DNA of 14,638 nucleotides, taken from contig DATFRA010000134.1 of assembly GCA_035263705.1 (NCBI GenBank), positions 1 to 14,638 of the forward strand, in the 5' to 3' direction. The notes beneath the pieces were generated by a model. That model did not search any database. It was not told the origin of the DNA and saw only the letters and a program-made list of their open reading frames with translations. The DNA comes from DASZHJ01 sp035263705. GTDB taxonomy: Bacteria > Pseudomonadota > Alphaproteobacteria > ATCC43930 > CGMCC-115725. Below are positions 7,822-14,638 of the stretch, piece after piece (the stretch's first letter is position 1; every line of letters starts with the position of its first letter). Position numbers and translations under genes: made by a program.

Positions 7822-8226
7822 CTAGAGGAAAAGTGGCGCGAGCCTCGGGAAGCCAAGCGCGACGACGATCAAAGCGGCCGTCGTCCAGAGGGCGATGCGC
7901 GTGAAGCGCCGCGATCTCGGCGTGCAAAAGCGTCCCTCCGCGCAGACGAGCGTGGACTTCCGTTGGACGAGAAGGAACCCTCCGCCCAAGCACCCCAGGG
8001 CGGCGGCTGCGAAGACCGGCTGATAGGGCTCCAGCGCCGTCAGATCGGCGATCCAAGCGCCGCTGATGCCGACCATGAACAAGGCGAACGGGACGACGCA
8101 ACAGGACGCGGCTCCGAGCGCCGCCAGAATGCCCCCGATCGACAAGGCGGCCGCGCCGACGGATCGGCGCTCCGTCAGCCGCTTCGCCTCTCGAGAATTT
8201 CCTCGATCGTCCTCTCGAGCCGTCAT
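7822..8226 (-). CDS. merT: MerT, mercuric ion transporter of the inner membrane
   Basis: 134 residues with three hydrophobic helices (about 23-46, 67-87 and 109-128). The first contains the vicinal pair SCCVVPFALF (Cys42-Cys43), and the loop after the second contains Cys95 and Cys101 (CAEGRFC), matching the two cysteine pairs used by MerT to accept and release Hg2+. The polar N-terminus (MTAREDDRGNSREAKRLTERR) is longer than in the transposon proteins. It is the first gene of the minus-strand mer unit, starting 30 bases downstream of the -10 box of the MerR-type promoter. It delivers Hg2+ to the cytoplasm, normally for MerA. Confidence 0.93.
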   Translation of the reverse strand: MTAREDDRGNSREAKRLTERRSVGAAALSIGGILAALGAASCCVVPFALFMVGISGAWIADLTALEPYQPVFAAAALGCLGGGFLLVQRKSTLVCAEGRFCTPRSRRFTRIALWTTAALIVVALGFPRLAPLFL

Positions 8227-8255
8227 TGTTCGCGACCTCGCGCTGGTCTAGAGTG

Positions 8256-8286
8256 ACCCTAGATCCTGTAGCGACTACAGCATCAA
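8256..8286 (-). promoter_or_regulatory. MerR-controlled mer promoter/operator with 19-bp spacer
   Basis: Read toward merT: -35 box TTGATG (8281-8286), a spacer of exactly 19 bases (8262-8280), then -10 box TAGGGT (8256-8261). The spacer contains the perfect dyad CTGTAG-TCG-CTACAG (8266-8280) directly after the -35 box. The over-long 19-base spacer with a dyad inside it is the hallmark of MerR-family promoters, where the activator underwinds DNA to align the boxes. The Tn501/Tn21 operator has the same layout, with TAAGGT as -10. merR starts 44 bases away on the other side, so MerR probably controls its own gene too. Confidence 0.9.
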
Positions 8287-8330
8287 GCGGTCGTCGCTTC
8301 ACGCTTTCGCGAGGGGAGCCGGTCAGCGCG

Positions 8331-8732
8331 ATGGATGAATTCTCGATCGGCGAGCTGTCGAGGCGGGCACGCGTCAATATCGAGACCATCCGCTTCTACG
8401 AGCGCGTGCGCATCCTGCCGAAGCCGCCGCGCAGCCTCGGCGGCCACCGCCTCTATGACGGAACGCACGAAAAGCGGCTGCGCTTCGTCCGGCGCAGCCG
8501 CGAGCTGGGCTTCTCGCTCGATGAGGTCCGAGAGCTGCTGCGGCTGGTGGATGGCGGTCGCTACACCTGCGCGGAGGTGAAGGCGATCACGCTCGGCCAC
8601 CTCGCCGACGTCCGGCGCAAGATCGCGGACCTGCGGCGGCTTGCCCGGACCCTCGCGGCGGTGGCCGAGCGGTGCCGGGGAAGCCGCGTCCCCGAATGCC
8701 CGATCATCGACGCGCTGTTCGATGAGCGATAG
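8331..8732 (+). CDS. merR: MerR, mercury-responsive transcription regulator
   Basis: 133 residues from ATG 8331 (MDEFSIGELSRRARVNIETI). The frame is open from an upstream ATG at 8226, but that would run through the operator, so it is rejected. Residues 4-70 are the MerR winged helix-turn-helix (FSIGELSRRARVNIETIRFY and LRFVRRSRELGFSLDEVREL). A long dimerisation helix follows. The three Hg2+-binding cysteines are Cys80, Cys115 and Cys123, corresponding to 82, 117 and 126 of Tn501 MerR; the last two are one residue closer. The ending ECPIIDALF is typical of MerR. It represses and then activates the divergent merTPB unit when Hg2+ binds. Confidence 0.94.
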   Translation: MDEFSIGELSRRARVNIETIRFYERVRILPKPPRSLGGHRLYDGTHEKRLRFVRRSRELGFSLDEVRELLRLVDGGRYTCAEVKAITLGHLADVRRKIADLRRLARTLAAVAERCRGSRVPECPIIDALFDER

Positions 8733-8747
8733 CCGTCAATACCGATC

Positions 8748-9032
8748 TCAGTAGCCGTTGTAGTAACCGCCGTAGTAGCCGCCGGAGTAGCCGTAGTACG
8801 GCCGATAACCGCACGCGTAGGGATGGTGCTCGCACCACCAGCGGTGCCGCCAATAGGCGTGGTGATAGTAGTAGTGGTGATAGCTGGGGTGCCAGTAGCC
8901 GTAGGCGTCGTACCAGGCGTTCGCTGGTGTGATGTTGCTCACACCGACGATTGCGAAGGCTGCGAGCGACAGCGCCAGCGTTCTCAAGAGGTGCGAGCGC
9001 CGCTTGGAAGTGCGCGCAGGAGTGGACGACAT
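8748..9032 (-). CDS. Secreted Tyr/His/Trp-rich small protein
   Basis: 94 residues from ATG 9032, with AAGGAG 7 bases upstream. Residues 1-39 are a clear signal peptide: basic start (RTSKRRSHLLR), hydrophobic core (LALSLAAFAIVGV) and cleavage after PANA. The mature 55 residues contain about 18 Tyr, 8 His, 5 Trp and 8 Gly, with runs such as HHYYYHHAYWRHRWW and a repetitive tail GYSGGYYGGYYNGY, plus two Cys. Comparable small YH-rich exported proteins are common and mostly uncharacterised in alphaproteobacteria. The His/Cys content could bind metal, which is suggestive next to mer, but the gene is convergent with merR (15 bases apart) and has its own ribosome-binding site, so it may be unrelated. 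Confidence 0.8.
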   Translation of the reverse strand: MSSTPARTSKRRSHLLRTLALSLAAFAIVGVSNITPANAWYDAYGYWHPSYHHYYYHHAYWRHRWWCEHHPYACGYRPYYGYSGGYYGGYYNGY

Positions 9033-9142
9033 GGCGTGTCTCCTTTCGGAAAATGCTTCCTCAAATGGGACAACGGTGTGCGGGTGCCTGCATATCCGCG
9101 GGAAGTTCGGAGTTCTCGCGGAAAGATCGTGGCGAAAGTGAG

Positions 9143-10060
9143 TCAACGGCCCGAATAGGGGTGTGTCGCGATCCAATGCCGCGCAATATCCTCGCGCCGA
9201 CACACCCATACGCCCGCGTGTTTCCGGACATGGTCGAGGAAGCGCTCCAGCCCGGCGGCTCGCCCGGGATGGCCGATCTGCCGGAGATGCAGGCCGACCG
9301 ACATCATCTTGGGCGCGGTTTCGCCTTCGCGGTAGAGCAGGTCGAAGGCATCGCGGCAGAAGCTGAAGAAATCGTCCGACGTGGCGAAGACGCCGCGCCC
9401 GAACTTGGTGTCGTTGTTGGTGAGCGTGTAGGGCACCACCAGGTGCGGCCGCCCGCCGACCTCCAGCCAGTACGGGAGCTCGTCATTATAGGCGTCGCTG
9501 TCGTAGAGGAAGCCGCCTTCCTCGACCAGGAGGCGCCGCGTGTTGATGCTGGGCGCATAGCGGCAGTACCAGCCGACCGGGCGCTGTCCGAGGGTCTTTG
9601 CGAGGGACGCCACGGCCCGCGCGATCTCCGCGCGCTCCGCGGCTTCCGCGAGTTCGAAGTGCTTCACCCACCGCCAGCCATGGCAGCAGACGTCGAACCC
9701 GGCCTCTCGGATCGCCTTCGCCGCAGGCGGATTGCGCTCGAGCGCGAGCGCGCAGCCGAACACCGTGATCGGCAAGTCGCGCTCCCGAAAGATCCGCAGC
9801 ACGCGCCAGAACCCGACGCGGCTGCCGTATTCGAACATGCTCTCGGCGCCGAGGTCGCGGCGCTCGCGGAGCGGATCGAGGCTCGCGCCCTCCGTGAGCC
9901 CGGCCTCGGTATAGCCGTCGCCGTCCCCGATCGAGGGCTCGGAGCCCTCTTCGTAGTTCATGACGAAGTTGAGTGCGAGCCGCGCGCCGTTGGGCCATTT
10001 CGGATCGGGCGACGATCCGCCATAGCCAACGAAATCGCGCGTGCGGCCGTCGACGCTCAT
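9143..10060 (-). CDS. PuuE-like allantoinase / polysaccharide-deacetylase-fold amidohydrolase
   Basis: 305 residues, the length of the PuuE family (about 300-310). The start region DFVGYGGSSPDPKWPNGARL and the sequence NYEEGSE (35-41) are close to the PuuE pattern. The metal-site motif is HGWRWVKH (127-134), where NodB-type deacetylases have H(S/T)xxH. YDSDAYNDELPYW (186-198) and VGLHLRQIGHPGR (255-267) follow. No signal peptide, so cytoplasmic. Known PuuE proteins open the ring of allantoin; related ones act on other cyclic amides. ATG 10060 lies 8 bases after the OPT transporter stop with a weak AGG, so it is probably coupled to it. It is the last gene of the operon. The family is firm; allantoin itself as substrate is uncertain because no other urate-pathway gene is present. 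Confidence 0.85.
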   Translation of the reverse strand: MSVDGRTRDFVGYGGSSPDPKWPNGARLALNFVMNYEEGSEPSIGDGDGYTEAGLTEGASLDPLRERRDLGAESMFEYGSRVGFWRVLRIFRERDLPITVFGCALALERNPPAAKAIREAGFDVCCHGWRWVKHFELAEAAERAEIARAVASLAKTLGQRPVGWYCRYAPSINTRRLLVEEGGFLYDSDAYNDELPYWLEVGGRPHLVVPYTLTNNDTKFGRGVFATSDDFFSFCRDAFDLLYREGETAPKMMSVGLHLRQIGHPGRAAGLERFLDHVRKHAGVWVCRREDIARHWIATHPYSGR

Positions 10061-10068
10061 GGGACCTG

Positions 10069-11667
10069 TCACTTCTTCGGCATGAAGGTCTTCGTCATCG
10101 TGTCGTAGAAGCTGAAGAGCGCGTCGCCCGCGATCGCGCCGGCGCCGAACACCTCCATCTCCGATTGGCGCTCGCCGGCGGTGATCCGCGTCCAGATCGC
10201 GCGCAGCGTGACGCCCACCAGCACCGCCCAGCCCGCGGTCGGATTGAGCAGCAGGAGGCCAGTCGCGAAGAGCACGCCCAGCTGCCGCTTCGGGCCGCCG
10301 AGATACTGGATGAGCGCGCCCGGGATCGCCCAGATCAGCAGCTGCCGCGCGACGTCCCAGGAGGCGCCCGCCTGGATGGTCGCGACATAGACGCGATCGA
10401 CCGGCGCCACCTTGTTCGACGCGAAGTAACCGCGATAGGAGAGCAGCACCACCGCGCCGGCCACCACGAAGGCGAACATCGCCGCCAGCAACTGCTGCCG
10501 GCGGCCGTCGAGCTCGAAGGCGGGGTTGGAGCCATAGCCGCGCAGCATGTAGCCGGCCTTGAGGTCGTAGCCCATGTCCGCGAAGGCAGGCCCGGTCGCT
10601 GCCGAGAAGCCCACGAGCAGGCAGAGCGCGCCCGCCGGGAAGCCGATCAGCGTGCCGATCACCAGCGTGATCAGCGCCACCGCGAATGCCGGGAACCAGC
10701 CGGCGTGCATGGCGGCGAGGCCGACGATGAGCTCGTGAACGAGCGCCGCGAAGGCCGCATAGATCACGAAGAACAGCAACATGGGGAGCGACATCTCGGA
10801 GATCATCCCGCCCAGCAGCGCGATCACCACGGCGATCACGACATAGGCGCCGCTGCCGCCGGCGATCGTGCGGCGCACTTCCTCTGGCGACGTGCGCGTG
10901 GCGTGTGCGGGCGCATCGTTGCCGCGCTTCATCATGAGGATCACCACCTGGATCAGCGCCACCAGTCCCGCGCCCACCATGAAGCCGTGAGGGACATAGA
11001 CCTTCATGATGTCGCCCCCCGGCGCGAGCCAGGGCAGGAGCCACGACGAATAACCGCGCATCAGCAAGCCGACTCCGAACATGGTGAGCGCCCAGATATT
11101 GCCGATGAACGCCACGCCGAAGGCCGACATCGGCACCGCCGCGAGCGAGCCCGCGATCCCCACCACGATGCCGCCGAGCAGCACCAGGCCCTTCCGCCCG
11201 CCCTCGTCACCGGCGCGGATCGCTTCCGCCGCCGCGACCCCCGGCGGCCAGGCGCCCTCCGAGGGAAACACGTCGCTGTCGAACATGCGGTAGAGCAGGT
11301 AGCCATCCACCAGCATCGCCAGGAACACGCCGATCAGCATCGGCACGACCAGGTCCATGCGGCCGAGCACGAACGGGATGCCGACCGGCAGCAGCAGGGC
11401 ATTGCCCGCGCCGAACGTCGCCGCGGAGATCGCGCTCTGCGCGAGGTTCTGCATGTGCGTCGACTTGTAGGGGCCGAACACCGCCAACGGCAGGCGTGCC
11501 AGCGCCATCCCCGCGAGCGCGCCGATCAGCGACGTGTTAGTGGTGATGCCGAGCGTCGTGATCAGCTCTGTGCCGATGATGGCGCCAAGAATGCAAAGCG
11601 GCGCGATGAAAAACAGGCTCGCGCCGCTGAAGAAGCGCGGATGATCCGCGTGCATCGGTTGTTGCAT
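10069..11667 (-). CDS. OPT-family oligopeptide transporter
   Basis: 532 residues from ATG 11667, with GGGGG just upstream; the frame stays open to 11811 but the extension is Arg-rich, overlaps hyuB and is rejected. About a dozen hydrophobic segments cover the whole protein, with OPT-type pieces such as FGPYKSTHMQNLAQS, GAGNALLLPVGIPFVLGRMD, DVFPSEGAWPPGVAAAEAIRA, FIGNIWALTMFGVGLLMRGY and HGFMVGAGLVALIQ. The family takes up oligopeptides or metal chelates by proton symport. Bacterial OPT genes of this kind sit beside hydantoinase-like genes, so the cargo here may be a small cyclic amide or dipeptide-like compound. It starts 58 bases after hyuAB and is followed by the PuuE-like gene after 8 bases. 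Confidence 0.85.
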   Translation of the reverse strand: MQQPMHADHPRFFSGASLFFIAPLCILGAIIGTELITTLGITTNTSLIGALAGMALARLPLAVFGPYKSTHMQNLAQSAISAATFGAGNALLLPVGIPFVLGRMDLVVPMLIGVFLAMLVDGYLLYRMFDSDVFPSEGAWPPGVAAAEAIRAGDEGGRKGLVLLGGIVVGIAGSLAAVPMSAFGVAFIGNIWALTMFGVGLLMRGYSSWLLPWLAPGGDIMKVYVPHGFMVGAGLVALIQVVILMMKRGNDAPAHATRTSPEEVRRTIAGGSGAYVVIAVVIALLGGMISEMSLPMLLFFVIYAAFAALVHELIVGLAAMHAGWFPAFAVALITLVIGTLIGFPAGALCLLVGFSAATGPAFADMGYDLKAGYMLRGYGSNPAFELDGRRQQLLAAMFAFVVAGAVVLLSYRGYFASNKVAPVDRVYVATIQAGASWDVARQLLIWAIPGALIQYLGGPKRQLGVLFATGLLLLNPTAGWAVLVGVTLRAIWTRITAGERQSEMEVFGAGAIAGDALFSFYDTMTKTFMPKK

Positions 11668-11725
11668 GGTTCCCCCGCCGGCTAGGCTCTTGCGCCCCGC
11701 GCGCCCGCCGTGCCGGGATGCTACA

Positions 11726-14638
11726 TCATTCCGCCGCCGTCGTCGAAGCGCGTCCGCCGTAGTCACGGAGCGCCGATTCGGCCGAGACATAGCCGTCAGC
11801 CACGTCGTCATCGAGCTTGGCGCGGTCCCGCTGGCGCGGCGGGCCGTACCCGGAGCCGCCGGTGAGCTGGACTTCGACGACCCGATCCGTGCCGGTCAGC
11901 GTGACGAGCTCGCCGGTGCCGCAGTCATGCACCACTGCGCCGTCGCGATCCCGCACCAGCCCATGGGCACCGGCGCCGGGCTCGCCGCCGAACAGCCCCT
12001 CGGTAGCGACGCCCACGCCCTCGGGATAGATCGAGAAGAGCGTCGGCAGCCCGTCGTCGTAGAGCTTGCGTAGCCGCGTGCGCACGCCAAGCCCGCCGCG
12101 TTGGCATCCCGGCCCGCCGGAGTCCGTCACGAGAGACTTCTCGAGCACCAGCACCGGCGCGCGGCTCTCGAGCAGCTCGATCGAGGTGTTGGCGGCGGAG
12201 GTCGGATAGAGCAGCGCCGACTTGCCGTCGGTGCGCGAGCAGGCGCCCTGGCCGCCACCCATGAAGAAATGATCGGCATAAAGCCGCCCGCGGCTGTCCC
12301 GGCCATAGATGTTGATGGCATGGGGCAGGCCGGTCGCCGCCTGCACCTGGTCCGGCGCCGCGTCGGCGAGCGCCCGGAAGATATTGGGCGCAATGTACCA
12401 GCCGGTTCGCGTGCGCAGATTGACCGAGGCGGGCTTTGTGGCGTTCAGCACCGAGCCCTCGGGCGCGTGCACCGTGAAGGGACGATAGCAGCCGGCGTTG
12501 CTGCGGATCTGCGGCGAGAGAATGCACTTCAGCGGGTAGGTCGAGTGCGCCGCCGTGTAGGTGTAGGTGCAGTTGAGCCCGCCTTGCGGCTGTTCTGGCG
12601 GCGCGCCGTCGAAATCGACCTCGATCCTGTCGGCCTGCACGGTCACCTTCAGGGGGTAGCGGAGCCTGGTGCCCAGCGGGTTGTTCCAGACCTCGGAGCG
12701 GTACTCGCCATCGGGCAGGCGGCGGATGGCGTCGCGCATCGCGGTCTCCGCGCGGTCCTGCACCACCGCGGCGAGCGCACGGAGATCGTGCATGCCGTAG
12801 TCGTCCATGAACGCGAGCAGCCGCTCCGCGCCCAGCTGATTGGCGGTGACGAAGGAGTGGATGTCGCCCAGCACCTCCTCGGGCTTGCGCACGTTCTCCG
12901 CCAGCAAGGTATGCAAGTCCTCGTTGAGGGCGCCCTCGCGGTAGAGCTTCATGGGCGGGATTTGGAAGCCCTCCTCGTAGACCTCGCGGGCCCGGAGCCA
13001 ATCCTTGGTGCCGCCGATATCGCCGACATGCCCGACCGTCGCCGTGAGCGCGACCAGGCGGCCGCCGCGAAACACCGGCGTCACCACCGCAATATCGAAC
13101 AGATGTCCGGCGCAGAGCCAGGGATCGTTGGTGATCAGAACGTCGCCGGGCCTGAGCGTCTGCGGCGGGAATTTTTTGATCAGCGCCTTCACCGCCATGG
13201 GCAGGGTGAGGTTGAACACCGGCATCGCCCGCGGCGAGTGCGCGAGGCTCTCGCCGTCGGGGTCCAGCAGGTCGGTCGCGAAGTCCTGCGCCTCCGAGAT
13301 GATCAGCGAGAAAGCCGTGCGCACGATCGTGTGCCACATTTCCTCGACGACGGTGACCAGCCGCGCCCACATGATCTCGAGCGAGACCGGGTCCTTCTCG
13401 ATGAGCGCCCGAGCTTCCTCGAGAGGCGTCGCCGGCGTGATGCGCGCGGCCGCGGGCGGCGCCACATTGATGCGGAGCCGCAGCGTGCCAGCTGCGTCGA
13501 CCACCACGGCATCGCCGGGCGCCACGATCGTCGTGGCTTCGCGCTCCTCGATAATGGCGGGCCCGACGATCTCGCTCCCCGGTGTAAGCGCGTAGCGGTC
13601 GTAGACCGGTGTCTCGACGAATCCGCCATCGAAATAGGCGCGGCGAGCGCCCTTGCGCGCGGCACCCGAGGACGCCGTGTCTGCCTGCGTCAATGTGAGG
13701 GAAGGGAGTGGTCCGCGGCATCGGACACGGAGCGACACCAGTTGCACGGCTACCCCGTCATAGACCGACGTGTAACGGCCGGCGTAGGCGGTGGCGAAAG
13801 CCTGGCGGATCGCCGGCATGCTCGCCCTCTCGATGCGTCCCGACGGCAGTCCCACGTTGATCTCGTGGATTTGCCCCAAGAGGCGCATGTCGGCCGAGCG
13901 CTCGGTCACGATATCCGCGGCGGCCACGCCCGCGGCGACCAGTCGTGCCCGCGTCTCGGCCTCGAGCTCCCGCAGGACCGCATCGATGTGCAGGGCGGCC
14001 TCGGGCTCGTCGAGCAAGACCGGATGGCTGCGCACCTGCTCGAAGGAGAGCGGCGCCGCCAGGAAGCCCAAGGCGGAAGCGGCGCCCGATGCCGGCGGGA
14101 TCAAGACCTCCGAGACGCCGAGAATGCGCGCGACCCCCGCGGCGTGCGCGGGCCCAGCGCCGCCGAACCCGACCATGGCGTAGCGCCGCGGGTCCTTGCC
14201 TTTCTCCACGATGTGGATGCGCGCGGCGGCGGCCATGCTCTCGGTCACGGTTCGATGAATGCCCCAGGCGGCCTCCACTGCCGTGAGTCCGAGCTTCGCG
14301 CCGACACGGGTGAGGGCGGCCTCGGCGGCGTCCCGATCGAGCGCCATGCGCCCGCCGAGGAAGAAGCCGGGGTCGTAGTAGCCGAGCAGCAGATTGGCGT
14401 CGGTCACCGTCGGGTCCTTGCCGCCGCGCCCGTAGCAGGCGGGGCCGGGATCGGCGCCCGCGGAATGCGGCCCGACGCGCAGCAGCCCGACCCCGTCGAT
14501 CTCCGCAACCGAACCGCCGCCCGCTCCGATCTCGATCATGTCGATGACGGGCGCCTTGATCGGGAGCCCCGAGCCCTTCTTGAAGCGATGGACGCGCGCC
14601 GCCTCCATCTCGGTCGCGACCGCTGCATGACCGCCCTC
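11726..14638 (-). CDS. HyuA-HyuB fused hydantoinase/5-oxoprolinase-like enzyme, N-terminus off right edge
   Basis: 970 residues are visible, open to the window edge. Visible residues 1-about 395 are the C-terminal half of HyuA/OplaA: GAGGGSVAEID, GPACYGRGGKDPTVTDANLL, MVGFGGAGPAHA (phosphate-binding glycines of the actin-like fold) and EIVGPAIIEEREATTIV. A Pro/Ala linker (near nucleotides 13430-13480) leads without a stop into a complete HyuB/OplaB domain: DPVSLEIMWARLVTVVEEMW, TNDPWLCAGHLFDIAVVTPVF, GHVGDIGGTKDWLRAREVYE, LVTDSGGPGCQRGGLGVRTR and GGSGYGPPRQRD. In many bacteria these are two genes; eukaryotic and some bacterial 5-oxoprolinases are fused like this. The enzyme opens five-membered cyclic amides using ATP. 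The substrate cannot be told from the sequence. It is the first visible gene of the operon with OPT and the PuuE-like gene. Confidence 0.9.
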   Translation of the reverse strand, partial: EGGHAAVATEMEAARVHRFKKGSGLPIKAPVIDMIEIGAGGGSVAEIDGVGLLRVGPHSAGADPGPACYGRGGKDPTVTDANLLLGYYDPGFFLGGRMALDRDAAEAALTRVGAKLGLTAVEAAWGIHRTVTESMAAAARIHIVEKGKDPRRYAMVGFGGAGPAHAAGVARILGVSEVLIPPASGAASALGFLAAPLSFEQVRSHPVLLDEPEAALHIDAVLRELEAETRARLVAAGVAAADIVTERSADMRLLGQIHEINVGLPSGRIERASMPAIRQAFATAYAGRYTSVYDGVAVQLVSLRVRCRGPLPSLTLTQADTASSGAARKGARRAYFDGGFVETPVYDRYALTPGSEIVGPAIIEEREATTIVAPGDAVVVDAAGTLRLRINVAPPAAARITPATPLEEARALIEKDPVSLEIMWARLVTVVEEMWHTIVRTAFSLIISEAQDFATDLLDPDGESLAHSPRAMPVFNLTLPMAVKALIKKFPPQTLRPGDVLITNDPWLCAGHLFDIAVVTPVFRGGRLVALTATVGHVGDIGGTKDWLRAREVYEEGFQIPPMKLYREGALNEDLHTLLAENVRKPEEVLGDIHSFVTANQLGAERLLAFMDDYGMHDLRALAAVVQDRAETAMRDAIRRLPDGEYRSEVWNNPLGTRLRYPLKVTVQADRIEVDFDGAPPEQPQGGLNCTYTYTAAHSTYPLKCILSPQIRSNAGCYRPFTVHAPEGSVLNATKPASVNLRTRTGWYIAPNIFRALADAAPDQVQAATGLPHAINIYGRDSRGRLYADHFFMGGGQGACSRTDGKSALLYPTSAANTSIELLESRAPVLVLEKSLVTDSGGPGCQRGGLGVRTRLRKLYDDGLPTLFSIYPEGVGVATEGLFGGEPGAGAHGLVRDRDGAVVHDCGTGELVTLTGTDRVVEVQLTGGSGYGPPRQRDRAKLDDDVADGYVSAESALRDYGGRASTTAAE

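Noticed and set aside
6553..9032. Mercury genes as part of a transposon
   Set aside because: No transposase, resolvase or matching terminal inverted repeats are visible within the window; base composition does not obviously differ from the flanks.
11925..13721. Minus-strand frame of 598 codons
   Set aside because: It is another frame of the HyuA-HyuB gene; the product is Arg/Gly/Ala-rich and the true frame has clear family motifs.

Overview
The window is GC-rich (the coding DNA looks well above 60% GC) with tightly packed genes on both strands. It reads as chromosomal DNA of a soil or water alphaproteobacterium, probably of the Rhizobiales/Rhodospirillales type. The protein families and the BBP2-type porin beside kdp point that way, but no marker gene fixes the taxonomy. 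No rRNA, tRNA, CRISPR array, transposase or integrase is visible.

Layout. (1) Positions 1-5288, minus strand: a high-affinity potassium uptake operon, transcribed right to left as a 27-residue micropeptide, kdpF, kdpA, kdpB, kdpC, then a BBP2-family outer-membrane porin that runs off the left edge. kdpD and kdpE are not in the window. (2) Positions 5301-6535: a regulatory region followed by three small plus-strand genes of unknown function (5613-5804, 5933-6142, 6182-6535). The first two encode proteins with one predicted membrane helix. The region holds a 17/18-matched inverted repeat built on TTTATT boxes, a series of TTTATA-like boxes, a perfect 10-bp hairpin and a weak terminator-like hairpin. 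(3) Positions 6553-8732: a mercury/organomercury cluster. merT, merP, merB and a GDCCVxC-domain gene lie on the minus strand, and merR diverges on the plus strand. A textbook MerR operator with a 19-bp spacer sits between merT and merR. There is no merA. (4) Positions 8748-9032: a small secreted Tyr/His/Trp-rich protein. (5) Positions 9143-14638, minus strand: a catabolic operon, transcribed as a fused HyuA-HyuB hydantoinase/5-oxoprolinase-like enzyme (its N-terminus lies beyond the right edge), an OPT-family transporter and a PuuE-like polysaccharide-deacetylase-fold amidohydrolase.

How the genes work together. KdpFABC is an ATP-driven K+ pump; the micropeptide and the porin appear to be extra members of the same transcription unit. 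The mer genes should bind Hg2+ in the periplasm (MerP), import it (MerT) and cleave organomercurials (MerB). The missing mercuric reductase raises the question of where the released Hg2+ goes. The right-hand operon looks like uptake (OPT) plus ring opening (HyuAB, PuuE) of a cyclic amide or ureide such as a hydantoin, oxoproline or allantoin-like compound; the exact substrate cannot be read from the sequence.

The least explained part is the kdp-mer interval, where unknown small proteins share unusual AT-rich box motifs with the kdp upstream region.
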